A DNA stretch of 27,089 bases from MGR-bin208 sp043779285 (GTDB lineage: Bacteria; Bacteroidota; Bacteroidia; Chitinophagales; Chitinophagaceae): assembly GCA_043779285.1 (NCBI GenBank), contig JAYWEL010000085.1, positions 1 through 27,089 of the forward strand, read 5' to 3'. How positions within the stretch are numbered: the first letter of the stretch is position 1; the number at the start of each line of letters is the position of its first letter. A program made the translations under genes and the position numbers. Under the pieces are notes generated by a model that did not search any database, was not told where the DNA came from, and worked only from the letters and a program-made list of their open reading frames with translations. Below, in pieces: positions 14,488 to 23,873 of this stretch.

Positions 14488-14531
14488 TCTTCACATACCT
14501 GTTTTGCATGTTTCCATGAATCATCAGTCAT
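14415..14531 (-). other. Probable true N-terminus of the lipoxygenase, out of frame
   Basis: A 38-codon frame starts at the ATG at 14529-14531, 13 bp after the stop of the kinase/cyclase gene, and begins MTDDSWKHAKQVCEECLKK. It stops at 14415-14417. It reaches the homopolymer at 14437-14445 as GGFFL, whereas the lipoxygenase frame there reads FFFKPGLKG. One extra base in the run would fuse the two frames into a 725- to 726-residue protein. Either a sequencing error, a real mutation, or transcriptional slippage at the nine-base run would explain it. A separate small peptide is less likely. Confidence 0.45.
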
Positions 14532-14544
14532 AATAAGCAGTTTT

Positions 14545-17500
14545 TTATTTTAGGTGTTCCGCAAAGTACATGTCAATGTCGCCTTTATTTTTAGCTGCAA
14601 TTTTTCCTCGGTATTCACATTGAAATTTATCAGAGACCAGCCGATAGGTATCACCGGAAATATTGATTTTTCCGGATTCACTACCCGACTCCATCCTGCT
14701 AGCGGTATTCACCGTATCGCCCCAGATATCATACGCAAATTTTTTACTTCCTACAACCCCTGCTACCACAGGCCCGGTATGTAGTCCAACGCGGACATTA
14801 TATTCAGGCTTGTTTTCTTTCCGTTGTTTCTCATTGAAATCGTTTATCCAATCCCGAATTTCTATAGCCGCTTTCAGTGTGTCTGTAGCATGTGTGGAAT
14901 TGGGTATCGGTAACCCTCCTACACACATATATGAATCCCCGATAGTCTTAATTTTTTCTACTTTGTATTTACTCACAATCGTATCAAAAGCACTGAAACA
15001 GGTATCAATGGTGCTTACCAACTCTTCCGGAGACATGGTTGAAGAAGTCAAGGTAAAGCCTACAAAGTCGGTAAAGAGCACCGTGACACTCTCGAATTGT
15101 TTTGGAGTGGTCCGGCCGTTTTGTTTTAACTCTTCCGCAATTTCCACCGGTAAAATATTCATCAGCAAATCATCCGATTTCTTTTTCTCCAAAGCCAGTT
15201 CTGCAGTACGTTCTTCTACTTTTTTACCGAGGCTGGCGTACAATAGGGCATTCTCAATTGATGTAGCAATTTGTCCGGATAACAAAGAAATCAGGTTGAT
15301 TCGCTCCTGTGTAAAAGCCCCAGTAGTCAAATTATTTTCAAGATAAAATATGCCGATAAATTTCCCCTGATGAATAATAGGAATACACATAATTGATTTA
15401 GATACGTGCGAAATGATATAAGGATCCTTTTCATATCTAGAGTCAGTAGCGGCATTGTTTATGACTACATTTTCATTGGTTCGTTTTACAAATGCAATGA
15501 TACTTGGAGCAACCAGATCGACCGATTCAATGGCAAGATGCGGCAAAATAGAAATGGAATTATCTTGCAGGTCCTTCACGGCTTCAATATATAATTTATC
15601 CTTGTCTTCAAGCAATAAAACACCTTTTTGTGCCCCTGCATTTTCAATAACAATACCCATGAGTACATTCAAAAGATTTGATAATACCACCTCGCCTGAA
15701 ATACTGTTTGCTGCTTTTAATACGGTAGTAATATCCAGCACACTTCCATGTATCATGGAGGAAGTTGAATTCACGGTGCCTGATTCCATGATGCTTCCCG
15801 TTGATTGGTTGATACCGGAAACATACCGTGGATAAACCTGTTCCATGTGACGCAGTTTAGCATCGGCACCCCATTCCCTGTATGCGTTATAAGATGCTTT
15901 GAGATAAAACTCTGCTAATTCATCCGATTTTTGTTCCATATAAAAACGGCCGGCCAATTCGTTTGCCAATGCTTCTTCATGAATATATTTATGGAGCGAT
16001 GCACCGGATATGGCTTTATCATAAACCAACCTTGCATTATTATATTTTCCGCTGACCCTGTATAATTCAGCTTTTAATAAATCATATTTATGCTGATAAT
16101 TTTCGGGAGCAAATTTTGCCCATGTTTTTAATTTTTCCATATTGGATCGAACACGGCTCAAATACTTCCTCTTTTTAGTACCGGCATTTGGATACATTGC
16201 CAGCAATGTCAGTGCTTCATATAAATGATGATTGGGTATTTCGAATTTTGCTAATACGGCTTCCAGCAATTTCCTGGATTCGGCAGCATGAAAAGCAGCA
16301 TTTTCATAATCCTGAAAATAATAACTGAGAATAAGTTTATTGAAATGAATGAAAAAAGTACCGGTCTTATCATTTCGTTCCTGATTCTGGAGCATCATTT
16401 TTTCTTCATTGTATGCTTCTCCGGTTAGAATCAACGGATTGGATGAACGACCCATGAAATTGAGCATGGGTTGCCGGTAGACTTCATTATAATTGAAATT
16501 GGTTTCTTGTTTAAACTGGTTAAAACTTTCGCTATAAGCTTTTGTCTCTTCTTCAAGCCTTACCAATGGTTTGCCACTGAGATAGGCATGAATGCAATAA
16601 ATATTTGTATTGATACAGGCAAATTCTATAGCACCCGTTTCCATCCCAATATGATACGATTCCTGGAGTGGCTTTAGTGTATTATGAACGTGTTCATTCC
16701 AGTTAATAATCAAGGCATAAATGGGTGTATAGATTTGTGTCTTCCATTCTTTGGCATTATATTTTTCAAGAAGGATCAGACCGAGCTTTCCAAAATTATA
16801 ACCATTACGCATCTGGCCCAAAACACCACACATGATAACGCCATAGGTGGCAAAAGCAAATGCCGACAATGCCGTATTACCAAACTTCAACGACAAGTGT
16901 ACCATTCTGAAAATAACCAGCGGAAACAAGGTTGGCGTTGCCCAATAACTCGAAGATGCGATATCCGCCAAAATGCGCATGGCAGCTATTTTCTTTTCGT
17001 CAGTCATGGTAGGCAAGGCAGATAATTTATCATTATCCTTTCCTGCCAGTTTTATTTTCGTTTTCACCAGGTCCATCATCACATGAACCATGGTTGGTTT
17101 GTGTGGAAAATCTTCGCCTAATTCCTTCAATAGTTCAAGACCTGTATTAATGGCATCCAGTAATTTGTTTTCTGCCTTGTAAGCCAGAATCCTTACTTCA
17201 TATGGCTTCACTTTTTCAAGCAGATTTTTTACATTTCTCAGTACAATTTGATAATGTTTATCCATGATGACAAAATCGCCACTCAGATATGCTGCTTCAG
17301 TAGCTTCTGTATATAAATTACGGCACAATTCATATTGATTTTCCCATGCATTTGGAGTCAATAAGCTGATACCGATTTCGAAATATTCAAGTGATGTTTT
17401 AAAAGCCGAACTTTGTTTGGCTTTTCGACCAGCGTCTAGGTTTAGTTGTGCAAGCAAGGCTCTTTCCAATTCTTCTGTAACAATCTCTTTACCCCAGTTC

Positions 17501-19620
17501 CATTGATTGGCAATATCAAATAAATGCTCATCCCTTTTTTCAGCTGAAATATTCTGTAATAACAATTTACCGATAGAAAGGTGAGCCTTGTTTTTTTTCT
17601 TTTCCGGAATGAGTGAATAAACGGCTTGTTGAATCCGGTCATGCGAAAACCTGTATGCATTTCCTACAGGGACTACCAGGCCTTCTGCAAGTGCATTGTT
17701 CAGGTCTTTTTTCAAGACATCTTCATCTACATTTTCAATAATTGAAAGTAATTGCAGGTCGAAACTGTTACCGATGCATGCACCTGTTTTTAAATGTCTT
17801 TGTGTCTCTTCCGGTAACCGCATTACTTTCGATGCCATTAATTCTACTACATTCTCTGTAATATTTTTCTCCGTTATTTTTTTAAGATCCCAACTCCATT
17901 TTAAAATGGTAAAATCAAACCAGAGCAGTTTTTCCTGGTAAAGCGATTTTAAAAACTGGGTCACAAAGAATGCATTACCATTGGTTTTCTGATAAACCAA
18001 TTTGGTTAACGCGTCGGATTCAACTTTAGAAGTATTTGTTGCATCGGCTATCAACTCATTAATATTCCCATTGGAAAGATTACCGATTGCAATACGCTTT
18101 ATAATAACAGACTCCTCTTCCATTTCACCGACCGTAATGATAAAAGGATGTGATGCACTTACTTCATTATCACGGTATGCCCCAATACATAAAAGATGGC
18201 TGCTTTCCCTATCAGTCATCAATGCGTGTAACAAACTTAATGAGGAAGAATCGGCCCATTGCAGATCGTCGATAAATAACACCAAAGGATGCTGGCTGGA
18301 AGCCAAAGACTTTACCAACTTTCGGAAAAGATATTTAAACCGGTTTTGTGCTTCTGCTCCTCCTACTTCGGCTACTTCTGACTGTGGGCCGATAATATAT
18401 TCCAATTGAGGCATCACATCCGTGATAACTTTTCCTTCATCCCGCAATGCTTCCTGAATAGAATGTTTTATTTGTTGTAATGAAGTTTCGTTCTCCGTCA
18501 ATAAAATATTGACGAGTTCTCCAAAAGCCTGCAGAATGGCAAAATATGGAACGGCCCGTTGAAACTGATCAAACTTGCCTTCAATAAAATAACCCCGGTT
18601 ATGGGTAATTGGTTTATGAATTTCCCGGACCAATGCTGATTTTCCCGTGCCGGAATAACCGGACACCAGCATCAATTCTTTCCCTCCATTAGCACAACGC
18701 TGATATGCCTGAATGAGTTCATTGGTTTCATTATTTCGTCCATATAATTTCTGTGGAACTAAAAACTTTCCTGAAAAGTCTTGTGTTGCCAATTCAAAGG
18801 ATGGACAGCTTCCGGTTTTTTCAAAATCGGAAAGGCATTTATCCAAGTCAAACTTTAAACCAAATGCAGATTGGTATCTGTCTTCCGCATTTTTAGCTAG
18901 GAGTTTTGCAATAATTTGTCCAATGATGGGAGGTGTATTGGTATTGTATTTTTCTACAGGCTCCGGTATTTGTGCAATATGTGCATGAACCAGTTCCATC
19001 GCATCGGTCGACTCAAAAGGTAATCTTCCGGCAAGTGCTTCATAGAGTGTTACACCCAATGAATACAGGTCGGTACGATAATCCACGGTACGGTTCATCC
19101 GCCCAGTTTGTTCCGGCGAATTGTATGACAGTGTTCCTTCCAATTTTTCCGGATTGCCGAGATAATGATGTTTCAAATCGAAGCAGGATGAAATGCCGAA
19201 ATCAATAATTTTTACAGAACGCTCCTGCAGGTTTACTAGAATATTAAAAGGACTAATATCCTTATGAATAATATTATGCTGATGAATTTCTCCCAAAGCC
19301 TGAGCAATGGCCGTGGCAATAAAAAGAAAGTCATGAACATCTTCTTGTTTTTTTTGAAAAACTTCTTTTAAAGTATTTGCCTTGAACCATTCTAAATATA
19401 ATGCATGGCGGTTCTTTTCCCTGCCTTTTTTTAATACATTTCTTGTGCCCTGTAATTGCAGTCCATCGATAATCTCAAACTCATTATAGAACTGAGCGAT
19501 ATCGACAGGTGTCGGAAATTCATAATTCAAAATTTTCATGATAACCGGACGGTTCCATTCATTTTCGTCCATCAGATAAATCTTGGACTTTTTGCTTTCG
19601 TAAATCAATTGTTCTGCCAT
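14545..19620 (-). CDS. Giant Ser/Thr kinase – AAA ATPase – helical repeat – GAF – adenylyl cyclase
   Basis: This 1691-residue signalling protein has an N-terminal protein kinase domain (1-270): Lys29, HKDISPFN (119-126), DFG (140-142) and the SPEQTGRMNRTVDYRTDLYSLG segment; no glycine-rich loop is evident. An AAA_16-type ATPase follows, with Walker A GYSGTGKS (321-328) and Walker B LVLFIDDLQWAD (446-457). Residues about 600-1250 are helical, TPR-like. A GAF domain spans about 1295-1460, then a coiled signalling helix (1465-1505) and a class III cyclase (1512-1680). Metal-binding Asp1518 and Asp1562, Asn1638 and Arg1642 are present. Lys1558 (EKIKTIGD) and Asp1631 (YDIWG) are the adenine-selecting residues, so the product should be cAMP. 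No signal peptide or transmembrane helix is apparent, so it is probably cytosolic. It heads the operon with lipoxygenase and the catalase-related protein. Confidence 0.92.
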   Translation of the reverse strand: MAEQLIYESKKSKIYLMDENEWNRPVIMKILNYEFPTPVDIAQFYNEFEIIDGLQLQGTRNVLKKGREKNRHALYLEWFKANTLKEVFQKKQEDVHDFLFIATAIAQALGEIHQHNIIHKDISPFNILVNLQERSVKIIDFGISSCFDLKHHYLGNPEKLEGTLSYNSPEQTGRMNRTVDYRTDLYSLGVTLYEALAGRLPFESTDAMELVHAHIAQIPEPVEKYNTNTPPIIGQIIAKLLAKNAEDRYQSAFGLKFDLDKCLSDFEKTGSCPSFELATQDFSGKFLVPQKLYGRNNETNELIQAYQRCANGGKELMLVSGYSGTGKSALVREIHKPITHNRGYFIEGKFDQFQRAVPYFAILQAFGELVNILLTENETSLQQIKHSIQEALRDEGKVITDVMPQLEYIIGPQSEVAEVGGAEAQNRFKYLFRKLVKSLASSQHPLVLFIDDLQWADSSSLSLLHALMTDRESSHLLCIGAYRDNEVSASHPFIITVGEMEEESVIIKRIAIGNLSNGNINELIADATNTSKVESDALTKLVYQKTNGNAFFVTQFLKSLYQEKLLWFDFTILKWSWDLKKITEKNITENVVELMASKVMRLPEETQRHLKTGACIGNSFDLQLLSIIENVDEDVLKKDLNNALAEGLVVPVGNAYRFSHDRIQQAVYSLIPEKKKNKAHLSIGKLLLQNISAEKRDEHLFDIANQWNWGKEIVTEELERALLAQLNLDAGRKAKQSSAFKTSLEYFEIGISLLTPNAWENQYELCRNLYTEATEAAYLSGDFVIMDKHYQIVLRNVKNLLEKVKPYEVRILAYKAENKLLDAINTGLELLKELGEDFPHKPTMVHVMMDLVKTKIKLAGKDNDKLSALPTMTDEKKIAAMRILADIASSSYWATPTLFPLVIFRMVHLSLKFGNTALSAFAFATYGVIMCGVLGQMRNGYNFGKLGLILLEKYNAKEWKTQIYTPIYALIINWNEHVHNTLKPLQESYHIGMETGAIEFACINTNIYCIHAYLSGKPLVRLEEETKAYSESFNQFKQETNFNYNEVYRQPMLNFMGRSSNPLILTGEAYNEEKMMLQNQERNDKTGTFFIHFNKLILSYYFQDYENAAFHAAESRKLLEAVLAKFEIPNHHLYEALTLLAMYPNAGTKKRKYLSRVRSNMEKLKTWAKFAPENYQHKYDLLKAELYRVSGKYNNARLVYDKAISGASLHKYIHEEALANELAGRFYMEQKSDELAEFYLKASYNAYREWGADAKLRHMEQVYPRYVSGINQSTGSIMESGTVNSTSSMIHGSVLDITTVLKAANSISGEVVLSNLLNVLMGIVIENAGAQKGVLLLEDKDKLYIEAVKDLQDNSISILPHLAIESVDLVAPSIIAFVKRTNENVVINNAATDSRYEKDPYIISHVSKSIMCIPIIHQGKFIGIFYLENNLTTGAFTQERINLISLLSGQIATSIENALLYASLGKKVEERTAELALEKKKSDDLLMNILPVEIAEELKQNGRTTPKQFESVTVLFTDFVGFTLTSSTMSPEELVSTIDTCFSAFDTIVSKYKVEKIKTIGDSYMCVGGLPIPNSTHATDTLKAAIEIRDWINDFNEKQRKENKPEYNVRVGLHTGPVVAGVVGSKKFAYDIWGDTVNTASRMESGSESGKINISGDTYRLVSDKFQCEYRGKIAAKNKGDIDMYFAEHLK

Positions 19621-19921
19621 AGTATTTTGTTTTATAAAATATATTAGAACTACAGTTTTTTTATGATGGTTTAAAGGGAATAAAATATTGGGGAAATGAA
19701 AGGCTTATATCATGTATCAACAGGACATGAAAAAAGAATAACTGAAAAAGGGTTGCCTGATTGAAATCAAGCAAGTTTTAAAGATATGTTGAAGATTTAA
19801 TAAATGCAATTTTTTTTAATATAAGTATTTGGCAAACAAATTTTAACAGCAATGTTACTTTGCAAACAGACCGGAATTATTATAGTCTCAAAATGTACCA
19901 GAAAATATCTTTCTTATTTTT
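19621..19921. other. Non-coding spacer upstream of the kinase/cyclase gene
   Basis: These 301 bp separate the start of the kinase/cyclase gene from the stop of the urate hydroxylase gene on the same strand, and should hold the promoter of the lipoxygenase operon. The closest -7-like sequence is TATATTTT on the minus strand, about 14 bp before the start, with no -33 element. A near-perfect palindrome at 19753-19774 (TTGC and TGATT arms with one mismatch) is followed on the minus strand by CCCTTTTTC and might terminate the urate hydroxylase transcript or bind a regulator. Confidence 0.5.
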
Positions 19922-21346
19922 TCACTTAAGTGATGCTCCCTGCTCTATCCAGCAACGAATAGTTTCCCTTTCTTCCGGGGTCATATTGGTTTTATTATTC
20001 AAAGGCATTGTCTTTGTAATGACAGCCCTTTGTAAAATATTATCTTTCAATTTGACAATATCGGCGGGAGTATCATACACAACTCCATTGGGTGGAGCAG
20101 TCCATAGATCATCAGTTGGTTTTGAAGAATGACAACTAATGCATCGGGTATTTATAATGCTGTTTACTTCTGCAAAACGAATGGCAGTTTTACACTCCGT
20201 TGTACTTTTTTGCGGAGCTGTATACATACTAATTCCAAAAATCAGTATAATGGAAATGGGTAATACCCAAACCTGCAGTTGTCCTTTTTCTTTTAAATTA
20301 AGATAATGTTTCACTCCTGCAGTAGCTAATGAAATGGCTGCCAATACGGCCCACGCATGTTTGTTTCCAAACGTACTTGGAAAATGATTGCTGATCATCA
20401 CAAACAAAACTGGCAGTGTCAGATAATTATTATGAAGAGATCGTAAACCAGCTTTTTTACCAAGTTCAGGATTCAATGTTAATCCTAGTTTGGCGGCTTT
20501 TACCATCGCTTTTTGAGATGGAATGATATTGAAAAAAACATTCGCTGCCATGATAGTTCCCAACATCGCACCAAAATGAATATAAGCAGCCCGACTACTG
20601 AATACCTGCGCATAGAAATAAGCAAAGCTTGTTGCTAAAATAAATCCGATGACGGCAAACCAAAAACTTTTTTTAATCAATGGACTTTTACATAATAGAT
20701 CATAAATGATCCAGGAAACAATGAATGATCCGATACTAATACTCACTGCCATTGCAGTACTTATGTCCAGCACATTTTTATCAATCAAAAAAGCTTTTGC
20801 ATTAAAATAATAAACGATGAACAGAAGACAGAAACCGGACAACCAGGTAAAATAGGCTTCGTATTTAAACCAATGCAAAGTCTTCGGAATTTCCTTTGGT
20901 GCAGTCTTGAATTTTTCGAGATAATAAAAACCACCACCATGTATAGCCCAAAGATTCCCAGCCAGTTCATCCCTTACATTATTCCGGTTCAGTGCATTTT
21001 CAAGAAACACAAAATAGAAAGAGGCGCCAATCCAGACAATACCAAAAGTAATGTGTAGCAATCGAACTACGATGTTTAACCATTCCATCATATGGCCTTC
21101 CCATGGACTATCTCTGACCATAAAATAAATAACAACCAACATAGCTATTGCAACTAAAATGATGGAAGTATATACCAGATTCTGAATGGAAACCAATTGC
21201 TCCTGCTTTGCATCTTCTTTCAATGAATCAAATTCAGGTGATATATTTTCATGTCTCCTCTTTTCCATTGAGCGGAAACGGTAAGTCATGACAACCAGCA
21301 TGATTAAACTTAGAAATAATATAGATAGTACAACGATACTCAGCAT
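19922..21346 (-). CDS. puuD: Membrane urate hydroxylase with C-terminal cytochrome c domain (PuuD type)
   Basis: This 474-residue inner-membrane protein matches the PuuD family (formerly 'urate oxidase N-terminal', DUF989), which oxidises urate to 5-hydroxyisourate and passes electrons to the respiratory chain through a cytochrome c. Residues 1-380 carry about eight or nine hydrophobic helices, with conserved segments such as RLLHITFGIVWIGASFYFVFLEN, here at about 91-113, and LWAIHGGGFYYLEKFK. The C-terminal domain has a heme c site CISCH (402-406) and a probable distal Met447 in KTMPLNN. The cytochrome domain would face the periplasm. It is divergent from, and 136 bp away from, the allantoinase gene that starts the rest of the pathway. 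This enzyme replaces the soluble, H2O2-producing uricase. The start gives a typical N-terminal membrane helix. Confidence 0.93.
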   Translation of the reverse strand: MLSIVVLSILFLSLIMLVVMTYRFRSMEKRRHENISPEFDSLKEDAKQEQLVSIQNLVYTSIILVAIAMLVVIYFMVRDSPWEGHMMEWLNIVVRLLHITFGIVWIGASFYFVFLENALNRNNVRDELAGNLWAIHGGGFYYLEKFKTAPKEIPKTLHWFKYEAYFTWLSGFCLLFIVYYFNAKAFLIDKNVLDISTAMAVSISIGSFIVSWIIYDLLCKSPLIKKSFWFAVIGFILATSFAYFYAQVFSSRAAYIHFGAMLGTIMAANVFFNIIPSQKAMVKAAKLGLTLNPELGKKAGLRSLHNNYLTLPVLFVMISNHFPSTFGNKHAWAVLAAISLATAGVKHYLNLKEKGQLQVWVLPISIILIFGISMYTAPQKSTTECKTAIRFAEVNSIINTRCISCHSSKPTDDLWTAPPNGVVYDTPADIVKLKDNILQRAVITKTMPLNNKTNMTPEERETIRCWIEQGASLK

Positions 21347-21482
21347 GAATAATTTTCCTTTTTCAAGATTGTTTTCTTTAAACCATTATTTTCAAAAAAT
21401 CAATCGTCTCTTTATTTAAAAATCACCAAATTAATGTTTCATTCGCTAATTTTAATGATTAAATTATTTAACAAGATAATTA

Positions 21483-22817
21483 ATGCCAGACATTGCTATA
21501 CATAGTAAAAGAACAATTACAGATAATGGAATTTTGGATGCAACTGTATTAATTAACAACGGCAAAATTATTGATATTATTCCGGGCAAATTGAATGAAG
21601 ATGTTATTGATATGGGTGATCTTGTTTTGATGGCAGGTATAATCGATCCACATGTTCACATCAATGAACCAGGAAGAACTGAATGGGAAGGGTTTGAAAC
21701 AGCCACGAAATCTGCAATGGCCGGCGGTGTCACTTGCCTGGTGGATATGCCTTTAAATTCAACTCCTGTAACAACATCTGTAAAAGCATTTGAAGAAAAA
21801 CTGCATGCCACACAAGGGAAACTTCATGCCAACTGCGGATTTTGGGGAGGTATTATTCCCGGAAATGAACTTGAAATTGAAGGGCTTATTGAAAAAGGTA
21901 TTCTTGGTTTTAAAGCATTTTTAACACACTCAGGTATAGACGATTTCCCAAATTCACTCGAATCCGATCTGGACACGGCCATGCCAATTTTGACAAAATA
22001 TAATTTACCCTTACTGGTTCATTGTGAGTTAAGTGATGAAGGACATAAAAGTTTAAATAACAATCCGAGATCTTATCAAAACTATTTATCCTCCCGTCCG
22101 AAAAAATGGGAAGATGATGCCATCGCTATGATGATTCGATTATGCGAAAAACACCAAACAAGGGTTCATATAGTTCATTTGTCTTCTTCCACTTCGATAA
22201 AACAAATTACGGAGGCTAAACAAAAAGGATTGCCGATAACAGTTGAAACGGGTCAGCATTATTTATATTTCAATGCAGAAGATATTCCGGATGGAAGTAC
22301 TGCACACAAATGCGCACCACCCATTCGGGAAAAAGAAAACAACGATCTTCTTTGGATAGCGTTGAAAAATGGCATCATAGATTTTGTCGCCACCGACCAC
22401 TCTCCTGCCACTGCCGATCTGAAAGAACTGGTAACCGGTAATTTTATGAAAGCCTGGGGTGGTATAGCTTCCATTCAATTGGCTCTTCCGGTATTATGGA
22501 CAGCCGCAAGGAAAAGAGATTGTTCGTTAATTGATATAGCTAAATGGCTTTGTGCAAATCCGGCAAAACTGGCTGGACTGGAAAAGACAAAAGGTAAAAT
22601 TGCAATTGGATATGATGCCGACCTTGTGGTCTGGAATCCCGAAGAAAGTTTTATCGTTGATCATAATAAATTATATCACCGAAATAAAGTTTGTCCTTAT
22701 GTGTCTGAACAACTTTTCGGAAAAGTTGAACAGACCTGGCTTGCCGGGGAAAAGGTTTTTGATAGCCATGAATTATTATTTATGAAGAAAGGAAATTTAC
22801 TTCTTTTCAATTCTTAG
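21483..22817 (+). CDS. allB: Allantoinase
   Basis: This 444-residue amidohydrolase opens the hydantoin ring of allantoin to give allantoate. It has the metal-binding DPHVHINEPG motif, the GFKAFLTHSG segment with the lysine that is normally carbamylated to bridge the two metals, LVHCE and VHIVHLSS with metal-binding His, and ATDHSPA with the catalytic Asp. These features separate allantoinase from dihydroorotase only weakly, but WEGFETATKSAMAGGVT and the genes that follow (allantoicase, OHCU decarboxylase, HIU hydrolase) make allantoinase the clear choice. It starts 136 bp from the divergent puuD gene, and the shared gap must hold both promoters. Allantoicase begins 32 bp after its stop. Confidence 0.95.
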   Translation: MPDIAIHSKRTITDNGILDATVLINNGKIIDIIPGKLNEDVIDMGDLVLMAGIIDPHVHINEPGRTEWEGFETATKSAMAGGVTCLVDMPLNSTPVTTSVKAFEEKLHATQGKLHANCGFWGGIIPGNELEIEGLIEKGILGFKAFLTHSGIDDFPNSLESDLDTAMPILTKYNLPLLVHCELSDEGHKSLNNNPRSYQNYLSSRPKKWEDDAIAMMIRLCEKHQTRVHIVHLSSSTSIKQITEAKQKGLPITVETGQHYLYFNAEDIPDGSTAHKCAPPIREKENNDLLWIALKNGIIDFVATDHSPATADLKELVTGNFMKAWGGIASIQLALPVLWTAARKRDCSLIDIAKWLCANPAKLAGLEKTKGKIAIGYDADLVVWNPEESFIVDHNKLYHRNKVCPYVSEQLFGKVEQTWLAGEKVFDSHELLFMKKGNLLLFNS

Positions 22818-22849
22818 TTTTGAAATAAGTTTTTAAAAAAAAATATACA

Positions 22850-23848
22850 ATGATACATCACCATTTTGTAAACATGACTGATCTTGCTGCTGAAAGATTG
22901 GGGGGCAAAGTTTTATCTTGCTCTGATGATTTTTTTGCAGAAAAAGAAAACCTGATCAAACCGGGAAGAGGAATTTTTATTACCGATAAATATACCGACC
23001 AGGGCAAATGGATGGATGGATGGGAATCGAGAAGAAAGCGAGTGACGGGACATGACTGGTGCATCATACAATTAGCAACTTCCGGCAAAATACATGGCGT
23101 TGATATCGACACCAATCATTTCTTGGGTAATCATCCACCACATGCATCTATTGAAGCTTGTACTGTTTCATCTGGCTCAGACTTTGATTCAGAAACTGCA
23201 GCATGGACAGAGATTCTTTCCAAATCGTCGTTGGAACCCGGTTCACAAAATTTATATGAAATAAGTAACAACAATATTTACACACATATCAGACTACATA
23301 TTTATCCTGATGGTGGTGTAGCTCGATTGAAATTATACGGAGAAGTTTTCAATGATTGGACAATGGTTACAGAAACCGATCAAATTGATTTGGCAGCATC
23401 AGTGAACGGTGCAAAATCTGTTTTATGTAACGATATGTTTTTCTCTCATATGGATAACCTAATTATGCCGGGCCGTGGTGTTAATATGGGTGATGGTTGG
23501 GAAACAAAAAGAAACCGTACGCCTAATAACATGGATTGGGTGATTGTGCGGTTGGCACATGAAGGAATTATTGATAAATTACTCATAGATACCTGTCATT
23601 TCAAAGGAAACTATCCCGATACCTGTGCCGTTGAAGGTTGCAATATCCCATTACTGGAAGAATTTAAATTCACTACCGGAGAAATCAGTTGGTCTCCCCT
23701 TCTCAGACAAACAAAATTAGAGGCAGATCAAGAACATTATTTTGAAAAAGAAATCCTGATCAAAGAACCCTATACACACTTACGGTTATCCATTTTTCCG
23801 GATGGAGGAATCAGCAGAATGAGAGCCTGGGGAAGGATTAAAAAATAG
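22850..23848 (+). CDS. alc: Allantoicase
   Basis: This 332-residue enzyme hydrolyses allantoate to ureidoglycolate and urea. It is built of two repeated jelly-roll domains, visible as an internal duplication: each half has a VLSCSDDFFAEKENLIKPGRG / VLCNDMFFSHMDNLIMPGRG-type segment, a WCIIQLA / WVIVRLA strand, a DTNHFLGNHP / DTCHFKGNYP segment and an HIRLHIYPDGGVARL / HLRLSIFPDGGISRM segment. Length is typical. The ATG at 22850 was chosen because the conserved NMTDLAAERLGGKV follows directly; the upstream spacer is AT-rich. It lies 25 bp before the OHCU decarboxylase gene. Confidence 0.96.
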   Translation: MIHHHFVNMTDLAAERLGGKVLSCSDDFFAEKENLIKPGRGIFITDKYTDQGKWMDGWESRRKRVTGHDWCIIQLATSGKIHGVDIDTNHFLGNHPPHASIEACTVSSGSDFDSETAAWTEILSKSSLEPGSQNLYEISNNNIYTHIRLHIYPDGGVARLKLYGEVFNDWTMVTETDQIDLAASVNGAKSVLCNDMFFSHMDNLIMPGRGVNMGDGWETKRNRTPNNMDWVIVRLAHEGIIDKLLIDTCHFKGNYPDTCAVEGCNIPLLEEFKFTTGEISWSPLLRQTKLEADQEHYFEKEILIKEPYTHLRLSIFPDGGISRMRAWGRIKK

Positions 23849-23873
23849 ATTCAATAGTATTTAAATCTGTTAA

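Noticed and set aside
14663..15346. 227-codon plus-strand frame inside the cyclase gene
   Set aside because: It is a shadow opposite conserved cyclase and GAF coding sequence, with low-complexity Ser/Phe-rich translation.
19696..19764. 22-codon plus-strand small ORF (MKGLYHVSTGHEKRITEKG...) in the spacer before the kinase/cyclase gene
   Set aside because: Too short to judge, no promoter or start signal visible, and its end runs into a palindrome.
21483..22817. Annotation as dihydroorotase
   Set aside because: The motif set is shared by the two enzymes, but all neighbouring genes are for urate and allantoin breakdown and none for pyrimidine synthesis.
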